From Blautia sp. XA-2221 (lineage in GTDB: Bacteria > Bacillota > Clostridia > Lachnospirales > Lachnospiraceae), in assembly GCF_028767025.1 (NCBI RefSeq), contig NZ_JAJQXX010000001.1, positions 1-64,000 on the forward strand: a stretch of DNA of 64,000 nucleotides. Reading direction: 5' to 3'. Shown here piece by piece: positions 25,041-34,802 of the stretch. The translations under genes and the position numbers were made by a program. Position 1 is the stretch's first letter, and the number at the start of each line of letters is the position of its first letter. The notes beneath the pieces were generated by a model. It did no database searches and was not told the DNA's origin. It saw only the letters and a list, made by a program, of their open reading frames with translations.

Positions 25041-25493
25041 ATGCTGGAAATTGGTACAAAGGCGCCGGCGTTTGAGCTGCCGGATCAGAACGGAGAAATG
25101 CATACGCTTGAAGAATATAAAGGGAAAAAAGTGATTCTTTATTTTTATCCCAGAGATAACACACCCGGATGTACAAAACAGGCATGTGGCTTTGGAGAAC
25201 TTTATCCACAGTTTACAGAAAAAGGGGCGATTGTTCTGGGGGTAAGCAAAGACAGTGTGGCGTCTCACAAAAAGTTTGAGACAAAATATGACCTTCCGTT
25301 TACTTTGCTGTCAGATACAGAGCTTTCCTGTATTCAGGCATATGATGTGTGGAAAGAAAAGAATATGTACGGCAAAAAAACAATGGGTGTGGTACGCACC
25401 ACGTATTTAATTGACGAACAGGGCATCATTATTAAGGCCTTTGGAAAGGTAAAAGCTGCAGATAATCCGGCGCAGATGCTGGGTGAGCTGTAA
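25041..25493 (+). CDS. bcp: Thioredoxin-dependent peroxiredoxin
   Basis: A 150-residue Bcp/PrxQ-type thiol peroxidase that reduces hydrogen peroxide and organic peroxides. TPGCTKQAC contains the peroxidatic Cys44 and a resolving Cys49 five residues later, the atypical 2-Cys arrangement. The thioredoxin fold elements VILYFYPRDN and GVVRTTYLID are in place. I use ATG 25041, preceded by AAAGGAGG, rather than the upstream in-frame start at 24999, which would fall inside the promoter. The next gene (yaaA) starts one base after the stop, a natural oxidative-stress pair. Confidence 0.94.
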   Translation: MLEIGTKAPAFELPDQNGEMHTLEEYKGKKVILYFYPRDNTPGCTKQACGFGELYPQFTEKGAIVLGVSKDSVASHKKFETKYDLPFTLLSDTELSCIQAYDVWKEKNMYGKKTMGVVRTTYLIDEQGIIIKAFGKVKAADNPAQMLGEL

Positions 25494-25494
25494 A

Positions 25495-26250
25495 ATGAAG
25501 ATTATCATATCGCCTGCGAAAAAAATGAACGTAGATACAGATACCTATCAGGTAACAGGACTTCCGGTATTTCTTGAAGATACAAAACTTCTTATGAATG
25601 AAATCCGGAATCTCACGTTTGCTCAGGCAAAGGAACTCTGGAAATGTAATGACAAGCTGGCTCAGCTGAATTATGACCGTTTCCGCAGAATGGATGTGGA
25701 ACGCTGTCTGACTCCGGCAGTTCTGACATATGAGGGCCTTCAGTACCAGCATATGGCTCCGGAAATTTTTACAGAAGAAGCCCTTGCCTATATAGACAGG
25801 CATCTTCGGATCTTATCAGGGTTTTATGGAGTGCTGAAGCCTTTTGACGGAGTGACACCCTATCGACTGGAAATGCAGGCAAGATTATCTGTCAAAGGGA
25901 AAAAGGATCTGTATGATTTCTGGGGAGACCGGCTGTATAGAGAGCTGACAGAGGACGATCATCTGATTTTAAATCTGGCTTCCAAAGAATATTCAAAGGC
26001 AGTAGAAAAATATCTTACGCCCCGGGATCGATTTATTACAGTGGAGTTTGGACAGATTAAGGACGGAAAAGTAAAGCAGAAAGCGACTCTGGCAAAAATG
26101 GTCCGTGGAGAAATGGTGCGGTTTATGGCAGAAAATAATATCTGTGACCTGGAGGGCATAAAAAAATTCCAGGCGCTGGGCTTCCGATACAGCGAAGAAC
26201 GGTCAGATACAGATAAAATGGTATTTCTGGCAGAACAGGCTGAGAAATGA
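25495..26250 (+). CDS. yaaA: Peroxide stress protein YaaA
   Basis: A 251-residue member of the UPF0246/YaaA family, which lowers free iron and protects DNA during peroxide stress in Escherichia coli. The start IIISPAKKM and later motifs (GVLKPFDGVTPYRLEM, LNLASKEYSKAV, GEMVRFM) are typical, as is the length. ATG 25495 is chosen because the protein begins at the conserved MKIIISPAKKM; it lies one base after the bcp stop, implying coupled translation. Confidence 0.94.
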   Translation: MKIIISPAKKMNVDTDTYQVTGLPVFLEDTKLLMNEIRNLTFAQAKELWKCNDKLAQLNYDRFRRMDVERCLTPAVLTYEGLQYQHMAPEIFTEEALAYIDRHLRILSGFYGVLKPFDGVTPYRLEMQARLSVKGKKDLYDFWGDRLYRELTEDDHLILNLASKEYSKAVEKYLTPRDRFITVEFGQIKDGKVKQKATLAKMVRGEMVRFMAENNICDLEGIKKFQALGFRYSEERSDTDKMVFLAEQAEK

Positions 26251-26343
26251 TGGGATGATTTTATGCAATAGAATAAAGGACACATGAAAGTCCCGGATAT
26301 TCTGATATTGCAGGAAAACAGAATACGGTACAAAGTTTTATGG

Positions 26344-26381
26344 CAGATACAGAGCGGTCAGCGTTTCTGTATCTGTTTTTT
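26344..26381 (+). terminator. Intrinsic terminator after yaaA
   Basis: CAGATACAGA (26344-26353) pairs perfectly with TCTGTATCTG (26366-26375), then TTTTTTG. Confidence 0.92.
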
Positions 26382-26614
26382 GTTAAGGTGTAATAAATAC
26401 CATTAGAGAAATCCGGATCCTTTGCTCTGGGATGAAAACAGAGGGAATCAGAAGTTATTATAACATTTGCATAATTTTTTCTGCTTTCTTCGGGCGTTTT
26501 GAATCATAATTTCATGGCGCTATTTTTTCTTTATGATAAATTAATATCTCCTGTCCGGAGCTTAATGCCGACTTTATAAAAACTCGTATACAATGTCTGA
26601 GAACAGAAACAAGG

Positions 26615-26641
26615 GTTACTGTTTACAGAGTGAACAGTAAC
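26615..26641 (+). promoter_or_regulatory. Hairpin in kdp leader
   Basis: GTTACTGTT (26615-26623) and AACAGTAAC (26633-26641) form a perfect 9-bp stem with a 9-base loop and no T run. A protein-binding dyad or RNA structure is possible. Confidence 0.5.
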
Positions 26642-26706
26642 AAATAAGGAACTCTCAGGAGTATCCCTGTATGTGCAAAAAAAAGCACAGAGAGGAGAGG
26701 ATTAGT

Positions 26707-26808
26707 ATGATGGATATTCTGATGATAGCGGTTCTTCTTGGCTGCTTTGGCCTTGTGAAGCTGTTTGCAGATTTCTGCGAATCACAGGTGAATCCAAAAG
26801 AAAAATAA
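26707..26808 (+). CDS. 33-residue membrane peptide upstream of kdpF
   Basis: A small ORF with a GAGAGGAG site before the ATG at 26707. The product has one hydrophobic helix (about residues 3-21, ILMIAVLLGCFGLVKLF) and a short hydrophilic tail, QVNPKEK. It lies 21 bases before kdpF and is clearly positioned as the first gene of the kdp operon. It is distinct from KdpF, which is also present. I cannot name a family; a Kdp-associated small membrane protein is the simplest reading. Coding is supported by the ribosome binding site, spacing and hydrophobic pattern. Confidence 0.6.
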   Translation: MMDILMIAVLLGCFGLVKLFADFCESQVNPKEK

Positions 26809-26829
26809 GAGGAAAGGCGGAGTAAGATT

Positions 26830-26907
26830 ATGATAGCATTGGGAGTCATCATTCTGGCACTTGGCATCTATCTGGTATATGCGCTGATATATCCGGAAAA
26901 GCTGTAA
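26830..26907 (+). CDS. kdpF: Potassium-transporting ATPase subunit KdpF
   Basis: A 25-residue single-helix peptide (MIALGVIILALGIYLVYALI, then YPEKL). Length, helix and the xPEK ending match KdpF, the small stabilising subunit of the KdpFABC complex. AAGGCGGAG precedes the ATG. kdpA follows 72 bases later. Confidence 0.88.
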   Translation: MIALGVIILALGIYLVYALIYPEKL

Positions 26908-26979
26908 AAATTTACAGATCTGTTCAGAGAATGGTGGATTTTAATTTATGACAAAAGGGAGAGCAACAGGAGGAGAGAA

Positions 26980-28713
26980 ATGTTACAGATCATTCTTACG
27001 CTGGCAATTTTCCTGATACTTGTGATTCCCATGGGAAAGTACATGTATCACATTGCCACAGAACAAAAAACTTTTGCAGATAAAGTTTTTAATCCAATCG
27101 ATCATTTAATATATAAAATCTGCGGTATCAAAAATGAGGATATGGGCTGGAAAAAATATGCCCTTACTCTGGTAACTGCAAACGCTGTGATGGTTTTTGT
27201 GGGATACCTGATCCTCAGGATTCAGAATCTTCTGTTTCTGAATCCAAATGGTATTGAAGGAATGGAACCAACTCTTTCCTTTAATACGATCATCAGTTTT
27301 ATGACAAACACCAACCTGCAGCATTATTCCGGTGAAAGCGGACTTTCCTATGCAGCGCAGATGTGCGTCATCATTTTTATGATGTTCACTTCAGCAGCCA
27401 GCGGTTATGCCGCATGTATGGCATTCTGCAGAGGACTTTCCGGAAGAAAGCTGGGGAACTTTTACAGAGATATGGTAAGGATCACAACCAGGATCCTGAT
27501 TCCGGTATCTTTTATAGTAGGTCTGATCCTGGTAAGCCAGGGAACACCGCAGACACTGATGCAGAACTTTACAGTAGAAACAATTGAAGGAAAATATCAG
27601 GACTTTGCAATGGGACCGGTAGCGGCGCTTGAATCCATCAAGCATCTGGGAACAAACGGCGGCGGTTTCTTTGGAGCAAACTCAACTACACCATTTGAGA
27701 ATCCTACTGTAATCTCAAACATGGTTGAAATGCTTTCCATGATGATTCTTCCGGGAGCCTGCATCGTAACCTTCGGACATATGCTTCACGACCGAAAGAA
27801 AAACAAAGTAAAGGCAGCAGCTGTTGCAGTAGCACCTGCAAAGAAAAAAATCCTTATGGGACGTCAGGGCGCTGTAGTATTTGACGCAATGGCAATCATC
27901 TTTATGATCGGACTGCTGTTATGCTACAATTCAGAGATGGCAGGAAATCCTGTGATCGGTGAAATGGGAATCGACCAGAGCGCAGGAAGCATGGAAGGAA
28001 AAGAGGTTCGTTTCGGAACTGCCCAGTCCTCCCTGTTTACCACAGTAACCACATCCTTTACCACAGGTACAGTAAACAACATGCATGATACCCTGACTCC
28101 TCTTGGAGGTCTGGTGCCAATGCTTCATATGATGCTGAACTGTGTGTTTGGCGGCAAGGGCGTAGGCCTTATGAACATGGTTATGTATGTGATCCTGGCA
28201 GTATTTATCTGCGGCCTTATGGTTGGACGTACACCGGAATATCTGAATAAAAAAATCGAAGGAAAGGAAATGAAGCTGGTAGCGATTGTAATCCTGATCC
28301 ATCCGCTTCTGATCCTTGGTTTTTCCGCACTGGCAGTTGCAGTTTCCGGAGGACTGGATGGTATTACAAATCCGACCTTCCACGGACTGAGCCAGGTATT
28401 GTATGAATACGCTTCCTCGGCAGCAAACAATGGTTCCGGTTTTGAGGGACTGGCTGATAACAGTGTATTCTGGAACGTTACAACAGGACTTGCAATGTTC
28501 TTCGGAAGGTATATTGCTATTGTAGCGCAGCTTGCAATTGCCGGTTCCCTTCTGGTCAAGAAGAGAGTGAATGAATCCATTGGTACACTGAGAACTGACA
28601 ATGTTGTATTTATGATCGTTCTTGTATTTATTGTATACATCTTTGCAGCACTGACCTTCTTCCCGGCTCTTGCACTGGGACCGATCGCAGAGCATCTGTC
28701 GCTGTGGATGTAG
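26980..28713 (+). CDS. kdpA: Potassium-transporting ATPase subunit KdpA
   Basis: The 577-residue channel-like subunit that selects and conducts K+ in the KdpFABC pump. It has about ten transmembrane helices and the four selectivity-filter-like loops: [46 protein letters not shown] and [11 protein letters not shown]. The length is near that of the Escherichia coli protein. GGAGG precedes the ATG. It is second or third in the kdp operon and closely followed by kdpB. Confidence 0.97.
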   Translation: MLQIILTLAIFLILVIPMGKYMYHIATEQKTFADKVFNPIDHLIYKICGIKNEDMGWKKYALTLVTANAVMVFVGYLILRIQNLLFLNPNGIEGMEPTLSFNTIISFMTNTNLQHYSGESGLSYAAQMCVIIFMMFTSAASGYAACMAFCRGLSGRKLGNFYRDMVRITTRILIPVSFIVGLILVSQGTPQTLMQNFTVETIEGKYQDFAMGPVAALESIKHLGTNGGGFFGANSTTPFENPTVISNMVEMLSMMILPGACIVTFGHMLHDRKKNKVKAAAVAVAPAKKKILMGRQGAVVFDAMAIIFMIGLLLCYNSEMAGNPVIGEMGIDQSAGSMEGKEVRFGTAQSSLFTTVTTSFTTGTVNNMHDTLTPLGGLVPMLHMMLNCVFGGKGVGLMNMVMYVILAVFICGLMVGRTPEYLNKKIEGKEMKLVAIVILIHPLLILGFSALAVAVSGGLDGITNPTFHGLSQVLYEYASSAANNGSGFEGLADNSVFWNVTTGLAMFFGRYIAIVAQLAIAGSLLVKKRVNESIGTLRTDNVVFMIVLVFIVYIFAALTFFPALALGPIAEHLSLWM

Positions 28714-28741
28714 TAGATGCAGAAAAAAGGAGAAGAGAAAC

Positions 28742-30796
28742 ATGGCTAAGAAGGAAAAAACAAAATTCATTACTCCGGATATTCTGAAAACTTCTATTAT
28801 TGGAGCATTCCAGAAACTGGATCCCAGATATATGATCAAGAATCCGGTAATGTTTGTTGTTGAGATTGGATTTATTATCACTTTGATTCTGACATTCTTT
28901 CCTACACTGTTCGGAGGAAATGCAGAGTACAGAATTTATAACGGAATTGTAACAGTGATTCTTTTTGTGACAGTGCTGTTTGCAAACTTTGCAGAATCTG
29001 TTGCAGAGGGACGTGGAAAAGCCCAGGCAGCTTCTCTGAAAAAAACAAAACAGGACACAAAGGCGCGGGTACTTCTTCCAAATGGACAGGAAAAAACAAT
29101 CAATGCGTCTGAACTGAAAAAAGGCGATATTGTTCTTGTAAAAATGGGAGAGGTGATCCCAAATGACGGCGAGGTTATTGAAGGAATCGCTTCTGTAGAC
29201 GAATCTGCTATTACAGGAGAATCTGCTCCTGTAACAAGAGAAGCAGGCGGAGATTTTTCCTCTGTAACAGGTGGAACTACTGTAGTATCTGACTGGCTGA
29301 AAATAAAAATCGTTGCTGAGCCTGGAGAATCTTTCCTGGATAAGATGATTTCTCTTGTAGAAGGTGCATCCAGACAGAAAACACCAAATGAAATAGCGCT
29401 GAATACGCTTCTGATCGTGCTGACCCTGATCTTCCTGATCGTTGTGGTAACTCTTTATCCGTTTGCAAATTACCTTGGAGTAGAGATTCCGGTATCATGG
29501 GCAATCGCTTTGATGGTATGCCTGATCCCAACTACCATTGGAGGACTTCTTTCTGCGATCGGTATTGCAGGTATGGACCGTGTTACCCGTTTTAATGTTA
29601 TCGCAATGTCAGGTAAGGCCGTGGAAGCCTGCGGTGATGTGGATACCATGATCCTTGACAAAACAGGAACAATTACTTTTGGTAACCGTCTTGCAGCAGA
29701 ATTTTATCCGGTGGAAGGCGTAGATAAGGAAGACCTGATCAGATATAGTGTTCTGTCTTCTCTGCTTGATGGAACTCCGGAAGGAAAATCTACAGTTGAC
29801 CTGGGCAAAAAAATGGGATGTGATCCGGACGGTCTGAATACAGAAGGAATGGAATTTGTAGAATTTACTGCTCAGACAAAAATGAGCGGGGCTGACTGCA
29901 AAGATGGAACTGTTATCAGAAAAGGTGCATACGAAGCAATTAAAACATTTGTACAGGAAAAGGGAGGAAAGATTCCTTCTGACCTGGAAGGTATTGTAAC
30001 AGAAGTTTCCAACCTTGGCGGAACTCCTCTGGTTGTATGTGTAGACGCCAAGATTTACGGAGTCATTTATTTGAAAGATACGGTGAAACCGGGACTGGTA
30101 GAGAGATTTGAGCGTCTTCGTGAAATTGGTATCAAAACTATTATGTGTACCGGCGATAACCCTCTGACAGCGGCAACCATTGCAAAGGAAGCCGGAGTAG
30201 ACGGATTCATTGCAGAATGTCGTCCTGAGGATAAAATCACAGCCATTAAAAAAGAGCAGGCAGAAGGTAAGCTGGTAGCCATGACAGGTGACGGAACGAA
30301 CGATGCTCCGGCTCTTGCTCAGGCAGATGTAGGTCTTGCCATGAACTCAGGAACACAGGCAGCCAAGGAAGCTGCAAACATGGTGGATCTGGATTCTGAC
30401 CCGACAAAGATCCTTGAGGTAGTGGAGATCGGAAAGCAGCTTCTGATCACAAGAGGATCTCTGACAACCTTCAGTATTGCTAATGATATTGCAAAATATT
30501 TTGCCATTATCCCGGCAATGTTTACGCTGGTCCTGCCACAGATGCAGATTTTGAACATCATGCATCTGGCTACTCCGGCAAGCGCCATTCTTTCCGCACT
30601 GATCTTTAATGCGATTATTATTCCGGCGCTGATCCCGATTGCCATGAAGGGAGTCAAATATAAACCTATGAAAGCAGAAAGACTTCTTCTCAGAAACATG
30701 GGAGTATATGGACTTGGCGGAATTATTATCCCGTTTGTGGGAATCAAGCTGATAGATCTGATTGTAGCTCCAATGCTTGCGATGCTTGGAATGTAG
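28742..30796 (+). CDS. kdpB: Potassium-transporting ATPase ATP-binding subunit KdpB
   Basis: A 684-residue P-type ATPase (class P1A). The phosphorylation site is DKTGT with Asp306; the actuator motif is [11 protein letters not shown] (TGES), and the hinge and metal-binding motifs are [18 protein letters not shown]. Transmembrane helices flank the cytosolic domains as expected. The start at ATG 28742 follows AAAAGGAG; the frame is open upstream into kdpA without a ribosome binding site. Confidence 0.97.
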   Translation: MAKKEKTKFITPDILKTSIIGAFQKLDPRYMIKNPVMFVVEIGFIITLILTFFPTLFGGNAEYRIYNGIVTVILFVTVLFANFAESVAEGRGKAQAASLKKTKQDTKARVLLPNGQEKTINASELKKGDIVLVKMGEVIPNDGEVIEGIASVDESAITGESAPVTREAGGDFSSVTGGTTVVSDWLKIKIVAEPGESFLDKMISLVEGASRQKTPNEIALNTLLIVLTLIFLIVVVTLYPFANYLGVEIPVSWAIALMVCLIPTTIGGLLSAIGIAGMDRVTRFNVIAMSGKAVEACGDVDTMILDKTGTITFGNRLAAEFYPVEGVDKEDLIRYSVLSSLLDGTPEGKSTVDLGKKMGCDPDGLNTEGMEFVEFTAQTKMSGADCKDGTVIRKGAYEAIKTFVQEKGGKIPSDLEGIVTEVSNLGGTPLVVCVDAKIYGVIYLKDTVKPGLVERFERLREIGIKTIMCTGDNPLTAATIAKEAGVDGFIAECRPEDKITAIKKEQAEGKLVAMTGDGTNDAPALAQADVGLAMNSGTQAAKEAANMVDLDSDPTKILEVVEIGKQLLITRGSLTTFSIANDIAKYFAIIPAMFTLVLPQMQILNIMHLATPASAILSALIFNAIIIPALIPIAMKGVKYKPMKAERLLLRNMGVYGLGGIIIPFVGIKLIDLIVAPMLAMLGM

Positions 30797-30808
30797 GAGG
30801 AATATTTC

Positions 30809-31453
30809 ATGAAAAAGTTTGGAAAAATGCTGGGAAAGGCAGTTGTATTCTGTATAGTGATGATCGTGCTTTGTTCATTCATCTATCCTCTTGCCCTGAC
30901 AGGTGTGAGCCAGCTGACCATGAAGAATAATGCAAATGGAAACCTGATCGACAAAAATGGGGAACCTACCAATAATATAGAAGAAGCGGTGGGATCCGAG
31001 CTGGTAGGTCAGGATTTTACAGAGGATTATTTTTTCAGAGGAAGAGTTTCTTCTGTAAATTATAATACATACACAGAGGAGCAGAAAGAAAACGGCGAGT
31101 ATACAGGCGTATCCTCAGGAAGCTTTAACTATGCAAACTCCAATCCTGAACTGGAAAAAAGAATTCAGGAAGATCTGGATGAGTTTCTGAAAACTCATCC
31201 AGGAGTAAAAAAAGAGGATATTCCTTCTGACCTTCTGACTGCTTCCGGTTCCGGACTTGATCCACATATCAGCCCGGAGGCAGCGCAGGTTCAGGTTGCG
31301 GCAGTAGCTAAAAATTCCGGCCTTTCTGAGCAGGAAGTACAGGACATTGTAAAAGAGAACACAGAACATAAGGTACTTGGAATTTTTGGAGAAGAAAGAG
31401 TAAATGTGCTGAAATGCAATCTTGACATTGCAGGCGCAATGGGACTGATCTGA
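30809..31453 (+). CDS. kdpC: Potassium-transporting ATPase subunit KdpC
   Basis: A 214-residue KdpC with one N-terminal transmembrane helix (about 10-32) and an extracytosolic domain containing GQDFTEDYFFRGR, LTASGSGLDPHISPEAA and VNVLKCNLDI, the usual conserved segments. It acts as a structural or catalytic chaperone of KdpB. A GGAGG site precedes it, 12 bases after kdpB. Confidence 0.96.
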   Translation: MKKFGKMLGKAVVFCIVMIVLCSFIYPLALTGVSQLTMKNNANGNLIDKNGEPTNNIEEAVGSELVGQDFTEDYFFRGRVSSVNYNTYTEEQKENGEYTGVSSGSFNYANSNPELEKRIQEDLDEFLKTHPGVKKEDIPSDLLTASGSGLDPHISPEAAQVQVAAVAKNSGLSEQEVQDIVKENTEHKVLGIFGEERVNVLKCNLDIAGAMGLI

Positions 31454-31471
31454 CAGAAAGAAGAGGGCGGA

Positions 31472-33472
31472 ATGGGAGATACAAGACCTGATTCAGAATA
31501 TCTGTTAAAAAAGCTTCAGTATGAGGAAGAGCAGAAGCTGAAAAAAAACAAGGGTAAGCTGAAGATTTTCCTGGGATATGCAGCAGGCTCCGGCAAAACC
31601 TATACAATGCTGGAAGCGGCGCATGAAGCAAAAAAACATAAGATAGACGTGGTGGCCGGGTATATTGAACCTCATGACAGGCCGGACACACGCAAACAGG
31701 CGGAGGAGTTAGAAACCATTCCGCCTCTTGTAGTAGAATATAAAGGAGTAAAACTCAGGGAGTTTGATATTGATCGTGCTCTGGAACGAAGACCTCAGCT
31801 GATACTTGTAGATGAGCTGGCTCACACCAATGCTCCCGGATGCAGAAATGAAAAGCGGTATCAGGATGTTAAGGAGCTGCTGCGGGCGGGGATTGACGTA
31901 TATACCACGATCAATATCCAGCATTTGGAAAGCCTCAATGATCTGGTGGGGTCTATTACCCATATAGAAGTGCGGGAAAGAATCCCGGACAGTGTATTTG
32001 ACCATGCAGATCAAGTGGAGGTCATTGACATTGAACCGGAAGATCTTCTGGATCGAATGAAAGAGGGCAAAATCTATAAGCCGGTGCAGGCAGAACGTGC
32101 TATGAATAATTTCTTTAAGCGCGAAAAACTTGCCGCTCTCCGAGAAATCACCCTGAGACGCACGGCGGACCGTGTAAACCGTATTGCAGAGGAAGAACGG
32201 AATATTACCGGGGATATGGATTACCATACAGGAGAACATATTCTGGCATGTATTTCTTCAGCGGAATCAAATGCCAAGGTAATCCGGTCTGCCGCAAGAC
32301 TTGCGTATGCATTTCATGCACAGTTTACAGGACTTTATGTAGAAACACCTGCTATGCAGGAGGCGGACGAAAAAATAAAGCAAAACGTCCGGAGAAACAT
32401 GGAACTTGCGAAAGCCCTTGGCGCAAAAATAGTTACCGTGTATGGCTCGGATATCGGAAGTCAGGTGGCGGAATATGCGATTGTCAGTAATGTTTCCAAA
32501 GTGGTTCTTGGCCGGACAAATCACAGATTTTTTATGAAAAAGCCAAAATCTGAAGTGCTGGAAACCTTGAACAGTCTTGCCCCGAATATTGATGTTTATA
32601 TTATACCGGACATGAAAAATATGAAGCCGGTCGTAAAATATAAACATATTGGCGTACACAAAAATCCGGAGAATACAGCAGCGCAGAGATTATGGGAGTT
32701 TGCTGAAATTAATGTGATATTGATCCTTACAACAATTGCTGCCTATATTCTTCAAAGGTTTCACCTGCCGGAATCTAATATTATTATGGTATATATTTTA
32801 GGAGTTCTTATATCCTCATATATATCTGACAATAAAATATATGCAGTTTATTCGTCGCTTTTTAGCGTACTGGCGTTCAACTTCTTTTTCACAGAGCCTT
32901 ATTTTTCATTAAAAGCATATGACAAGGGATATCCGACTACGTTTATTATGCTGTTTATTGTTGGGCTTTTTACAGCGTCCCAGACAAGAAAGCTGAAGCT
33001 TCAGAATAAAGAAAGTGTAAAAAAAGCCTATAGAACAGAAATACTTCTGGAAAACAGTCAGAAGCTCCGCCGTTGCAAATCCGAAAAAGAGGTCTGGCAG
33101 CAGTTAGCCGCTCAGATAGAGAAGCTTTTGGATTTATCGCTTGTTATTTATCCGGTCAACAAAGAGGGGCTTTTGGAGGAGACAATGTTGTTTCCGCGGC
33201 AAGGCGCAGACAAAAACAGCCTGGATTCTCTTCTTACCCCTCAGGAAAAGGCGGTTGCAAAATGGGTGGTAGCAAACCAGCATCGGGCAGGCGCCTGCAC
33301 TCATACGCTTCCGACTGCAAAAGCTATGTATCTTCCTGTTCGTGATGAAGAAGAAGTGAAAGGCGTGGTGGGAATCTTCCTGGAAGAACGAAGGCAGATC
33401 CAGGAGTTTAAGTATGGGCTTCTGGTGGCTATGCTCAATGAAACAGGAGTGAAGTTGAATGATAATTTCTGA
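31472..33472 (+). CDS. kdpD: KdpD-like sensor lacking the histidine kinase module
   Basis: A 666-residue protein with KdpD layout up to the GAF domain: an N-terminal KdpD domain with Walker A GYAAGSGKT (35-43) and VDELAHTNAPG, a universal-stress-protein domain (about 245-370), four close transmembrane helices (about 410-505) and a cytosolic GAF-like domain (about 530-650). It stops there; the HisKA and HATPase domains of full-length KdpD (about 230 residues) are absent, and no kdpE is nearby. The downstream DNA is a promoter, not a kinase remnant, so this is not a simple frameshift. FTGLY at 285-289 resembles the FTAxY part of the c-di-AMP-binding signature described for Staphylococcus KdpD. 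It may control pump activity directly. Confidence 0.9.
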   Translation: MGDTRPDSEYLLKKLQYEEEQKLKKNKGKLKIFLGYAAGSGKTYTMLEAAHEAKKHKIDVVAGYIEPHDRPDTRKQAEELETIPPLVVEYKGVKLREFDIDRALERRPQLILVDELAHTNAPGCRNEKRYQDVKELLRAGIDVYTTINIQHLESLNDLVGSITHIEVRERIPDSVFDHADQVEVIDIEPEDLLDRMKEGKIYKPVQAERAMNNFFKREKLAALREITLRRTADRVNRIAEEERNITGDMDYHTGEHILACISSAESNAKVIRSAARLAYAFHAQFTGLYVETPAMQEADEKIKQNVRRNMELAKALGAKIVTVYGSDIGSQVAEYAIVSNVSKVVLGRTNHRFFMKKPKSEVLETLNSLAPNIDVYIIPDMKNMKPVVKYKHIGVHKNPENTAAQRLWEFAEINVILILTTIAAYILQRFHLPESNIIMVYILGVLISSYISDNKIYAVYSSLFSVLAFNFFFTEPYFSLKAYDKGYPTTFIMLFIVGLFTASQTRKLKLQNKESVKKAYRTEILLENSQKLRRCKSEKEVWQQLAAQIEKLLDLSLVIYPVNKEGLLEETMLFPRQGADKNSLDSLLTPQEKAVAKWVVANQHRAGACTHTLPTAKAMYLPVRDEEEVKGVVGIFLEERRQIQEFKYGLLVAMLNETGVKLNDNF

Positions 33473-33490
33473 TGTTTTTTCATCCGGTTA

Positions 33491-33519
33491 TTGACAAAAA
33501 TAAAAACAAGTGTTATATT
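33491..33519 (+). promoter_or_regulatory. Strong candidate promoter for dnaJ-like gene
   Basis: A perfect TTGACA (33491-33496), a 17-base spacer and TATATT (33514-33519), 85 bases before the start codon. Confidence 0.8.
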
Positions 33520-33538
33520 ACAAATAGAACAAAAGACA

Positions 33539-33576
33539 GGGGGATGCAGCAGTAACTTGCCGGCATCTCCTTTTTG
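33539..33576 (+). terminator. Terminator-like hairpin in dnaJ-like leader
   Basis: GGGGATGC pairs with GCATCTCC (one G-U pair) and runs into TTTTTG. It lies after the promoter and about 30 bases before the start codon, so it may attenuate transcription. Confidence 0.55.
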
Positions 33577-33603
33577 CAGGACTTGTGAACCGGAGGTGGC
33601 ATA

Positions 33604-34668
33604 ATGGCGAAAAGAGACTATTATGAGGTCCTTGGAGTGAGCAGAAATGCTGACGAAAAGGAAATCAAAAGAGCATACAGAAAACTTGCCAAGCAGTATC
33701 ATCCGGATATGAACCCGGGGGATAAGAAGGCAGAACAGAAATTTAAAGAGGTTACAGAGGCATATAATGTTCTCAGTGACACAGAAAAAAAGAAACTATA
33801 TGATCAGTTTGGCTTTGCCGCATTTGAAGAGGGAGCTCATGCAGAAAATGCAGGAGGTTTCCGTGGCGGATTTTCGGGTAATGGAAATGGATTCGGAGGT
33901 TTTGATTTCGGCCAGGACGGAAACGGTACTTACCGGGAATATCATTTTGAAAATGGCAATATGGATGATATTTTTGGGGATATATTCGGAGATATGTTCC
34001 GTGGTCAGGGCGGATATACCGGAAGAGACCGGGCAGGTTCCGGAAGTGGTTTTACAGGAAATTCAGGTTTTCGGGGTTATCAGGACTTTGGAGGCAGACA
34101 GAGCGCCGGGCGGGGCAGCGACCTGCGTTCAGAGGTAAGCGTCAGTTTTAAAGAAGCTGTTTTTGGATGTGACAGGATGTTGCAGCTTTCGGATCCTAAT
34201 GGAAAAGCCCAGAAGCTTCAGGTGCATATTCCGGCAGGAATTGAGGATGGAAAGAGCATCCGTCTGAAGGGGAAAGGAAATCCCGGATACGGAGGCGGAG
34301 CAGCAGGTGATCTTTTTTTGAAGGTTCATGTGGAACCGGAAACCGGATGGGAAAGAAAAGGTCAGGATATTTATACAAAAGCAGAGATTCCCTTTATTAC
34401 AGCAGTTCTGGGCGGAGAGGCAAAATTCTCGACTCTGTACGGAGATGTAATGTGCAGGGTTCCGGCAGGAACTCAGTGCGGCGGAAAAATCCGTCTGAGG
34501 GGAAAGGGGGTTCCTTCCATGCAGAATCCTTCTGTAAAAGGCGACCAGTATGTGACAATACAGATTCAGGTGCCAAAAGCAATAAGCAGGGAAGCAGCGC
34601 AAAAACTGAAGGAATATGAAATGTCAATGAACGGAAACCGTTCGGGCAGACGGGGAAGCGCAATATAA
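33604..34668 (+). CDS. DnaJ-like co-chaperone, class II (CbpA type)
   Basis: A 354-residue J-domain protein. The J domain has HPD at 33-35, followed by a long Gly/Phe-rich region (about 75-175, with [11 protein letters not shown]). Two C-terminal substrate-binding beta domains then follow (about 185-345). The four CxxCxGxG zinc repeats of class I DnaJ are absent, so it is a CbpA/class II protein rather than the dnaK-operon DnaJ. It stimulates DnaK ATPase. A GGAGG site precedes ATG 33604. Confidence 0.92.
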   Translation: MAKRDYYEVLGVSRNADEKEIKRAYRKLAKQYHPDMNPGDKKAEQKFKEVTEAYNVLSDTEKKKLYDQFGFAAFEEGAHAENAGGFRGGFSGNGNGFGGFDFGQDGNGTYREYHFENGNMDDIFGDIFGDMFRGQGGYTGRDRAGSGSGFTGNSGFRGYQDFGGRQSAGRGSDLRSEVSVSFKEAVFGCDRMLQLSDPNGKAQKLQVHIPAGIEDGKSIRLKGKGNPGYGGGAAGDLFLKVHVEPETGWERKGQDIYTKAEIPFITAVLGGEAKFSTLYGDVMCRVPAGTQCGGKIRLRGKGVPSMQNPSVKGDQYVTIQIQVPKAISREAAQKLKEYEMSMNGNRSGRRGSAI

Positions 34669-34684
34669 AGCGCTTCCTTTTTTA
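34654..34684 (+). terminator. Terminator overlapping the dnaJ-like stop codon
   Basis: GGAAGCGC (34654-34661) pairs with GCGCTTCC (34670-34677), then TTTTTT. The stop codon lies in the loop. Confidence 0.88.
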
Positions 34685-34802
34685 TACGTCTTTATCCTGC
34701 CCCAAATATCTATGCATCGTGTAGGTGTTTTGAATGTTGCAAAAACATTCTGAGATATCTTGATAACAGAAATAAAATCGCTTATAATTTGGCAAAGAGG
34801 TG

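Larger units (their letters stand above)
26251..26706. other. Intergenic region and kdp leader
   Basis: This 456-base gap holds the yaaA terminator and then about 320 bases upstream of the kdp genes. No gene was found. A TATACAAT stretch at about 26588-26595 could be a -10 element without a good -35. Downstream of it is a perfect 9-bp hairpin (26615-26641). I looked for the conserved blocks of the ydaO c-di-AMP riboswitch, which precedes kdp in some Firmicutes, and did not find them. Confidence 0.45.

Noticed and set aside
26382-26706. ydaO-type c-di-AMP riboswitch before kdp
   Set aside because: The conserved sequence blocks of that class are not visible; only a simple hairpin is present.
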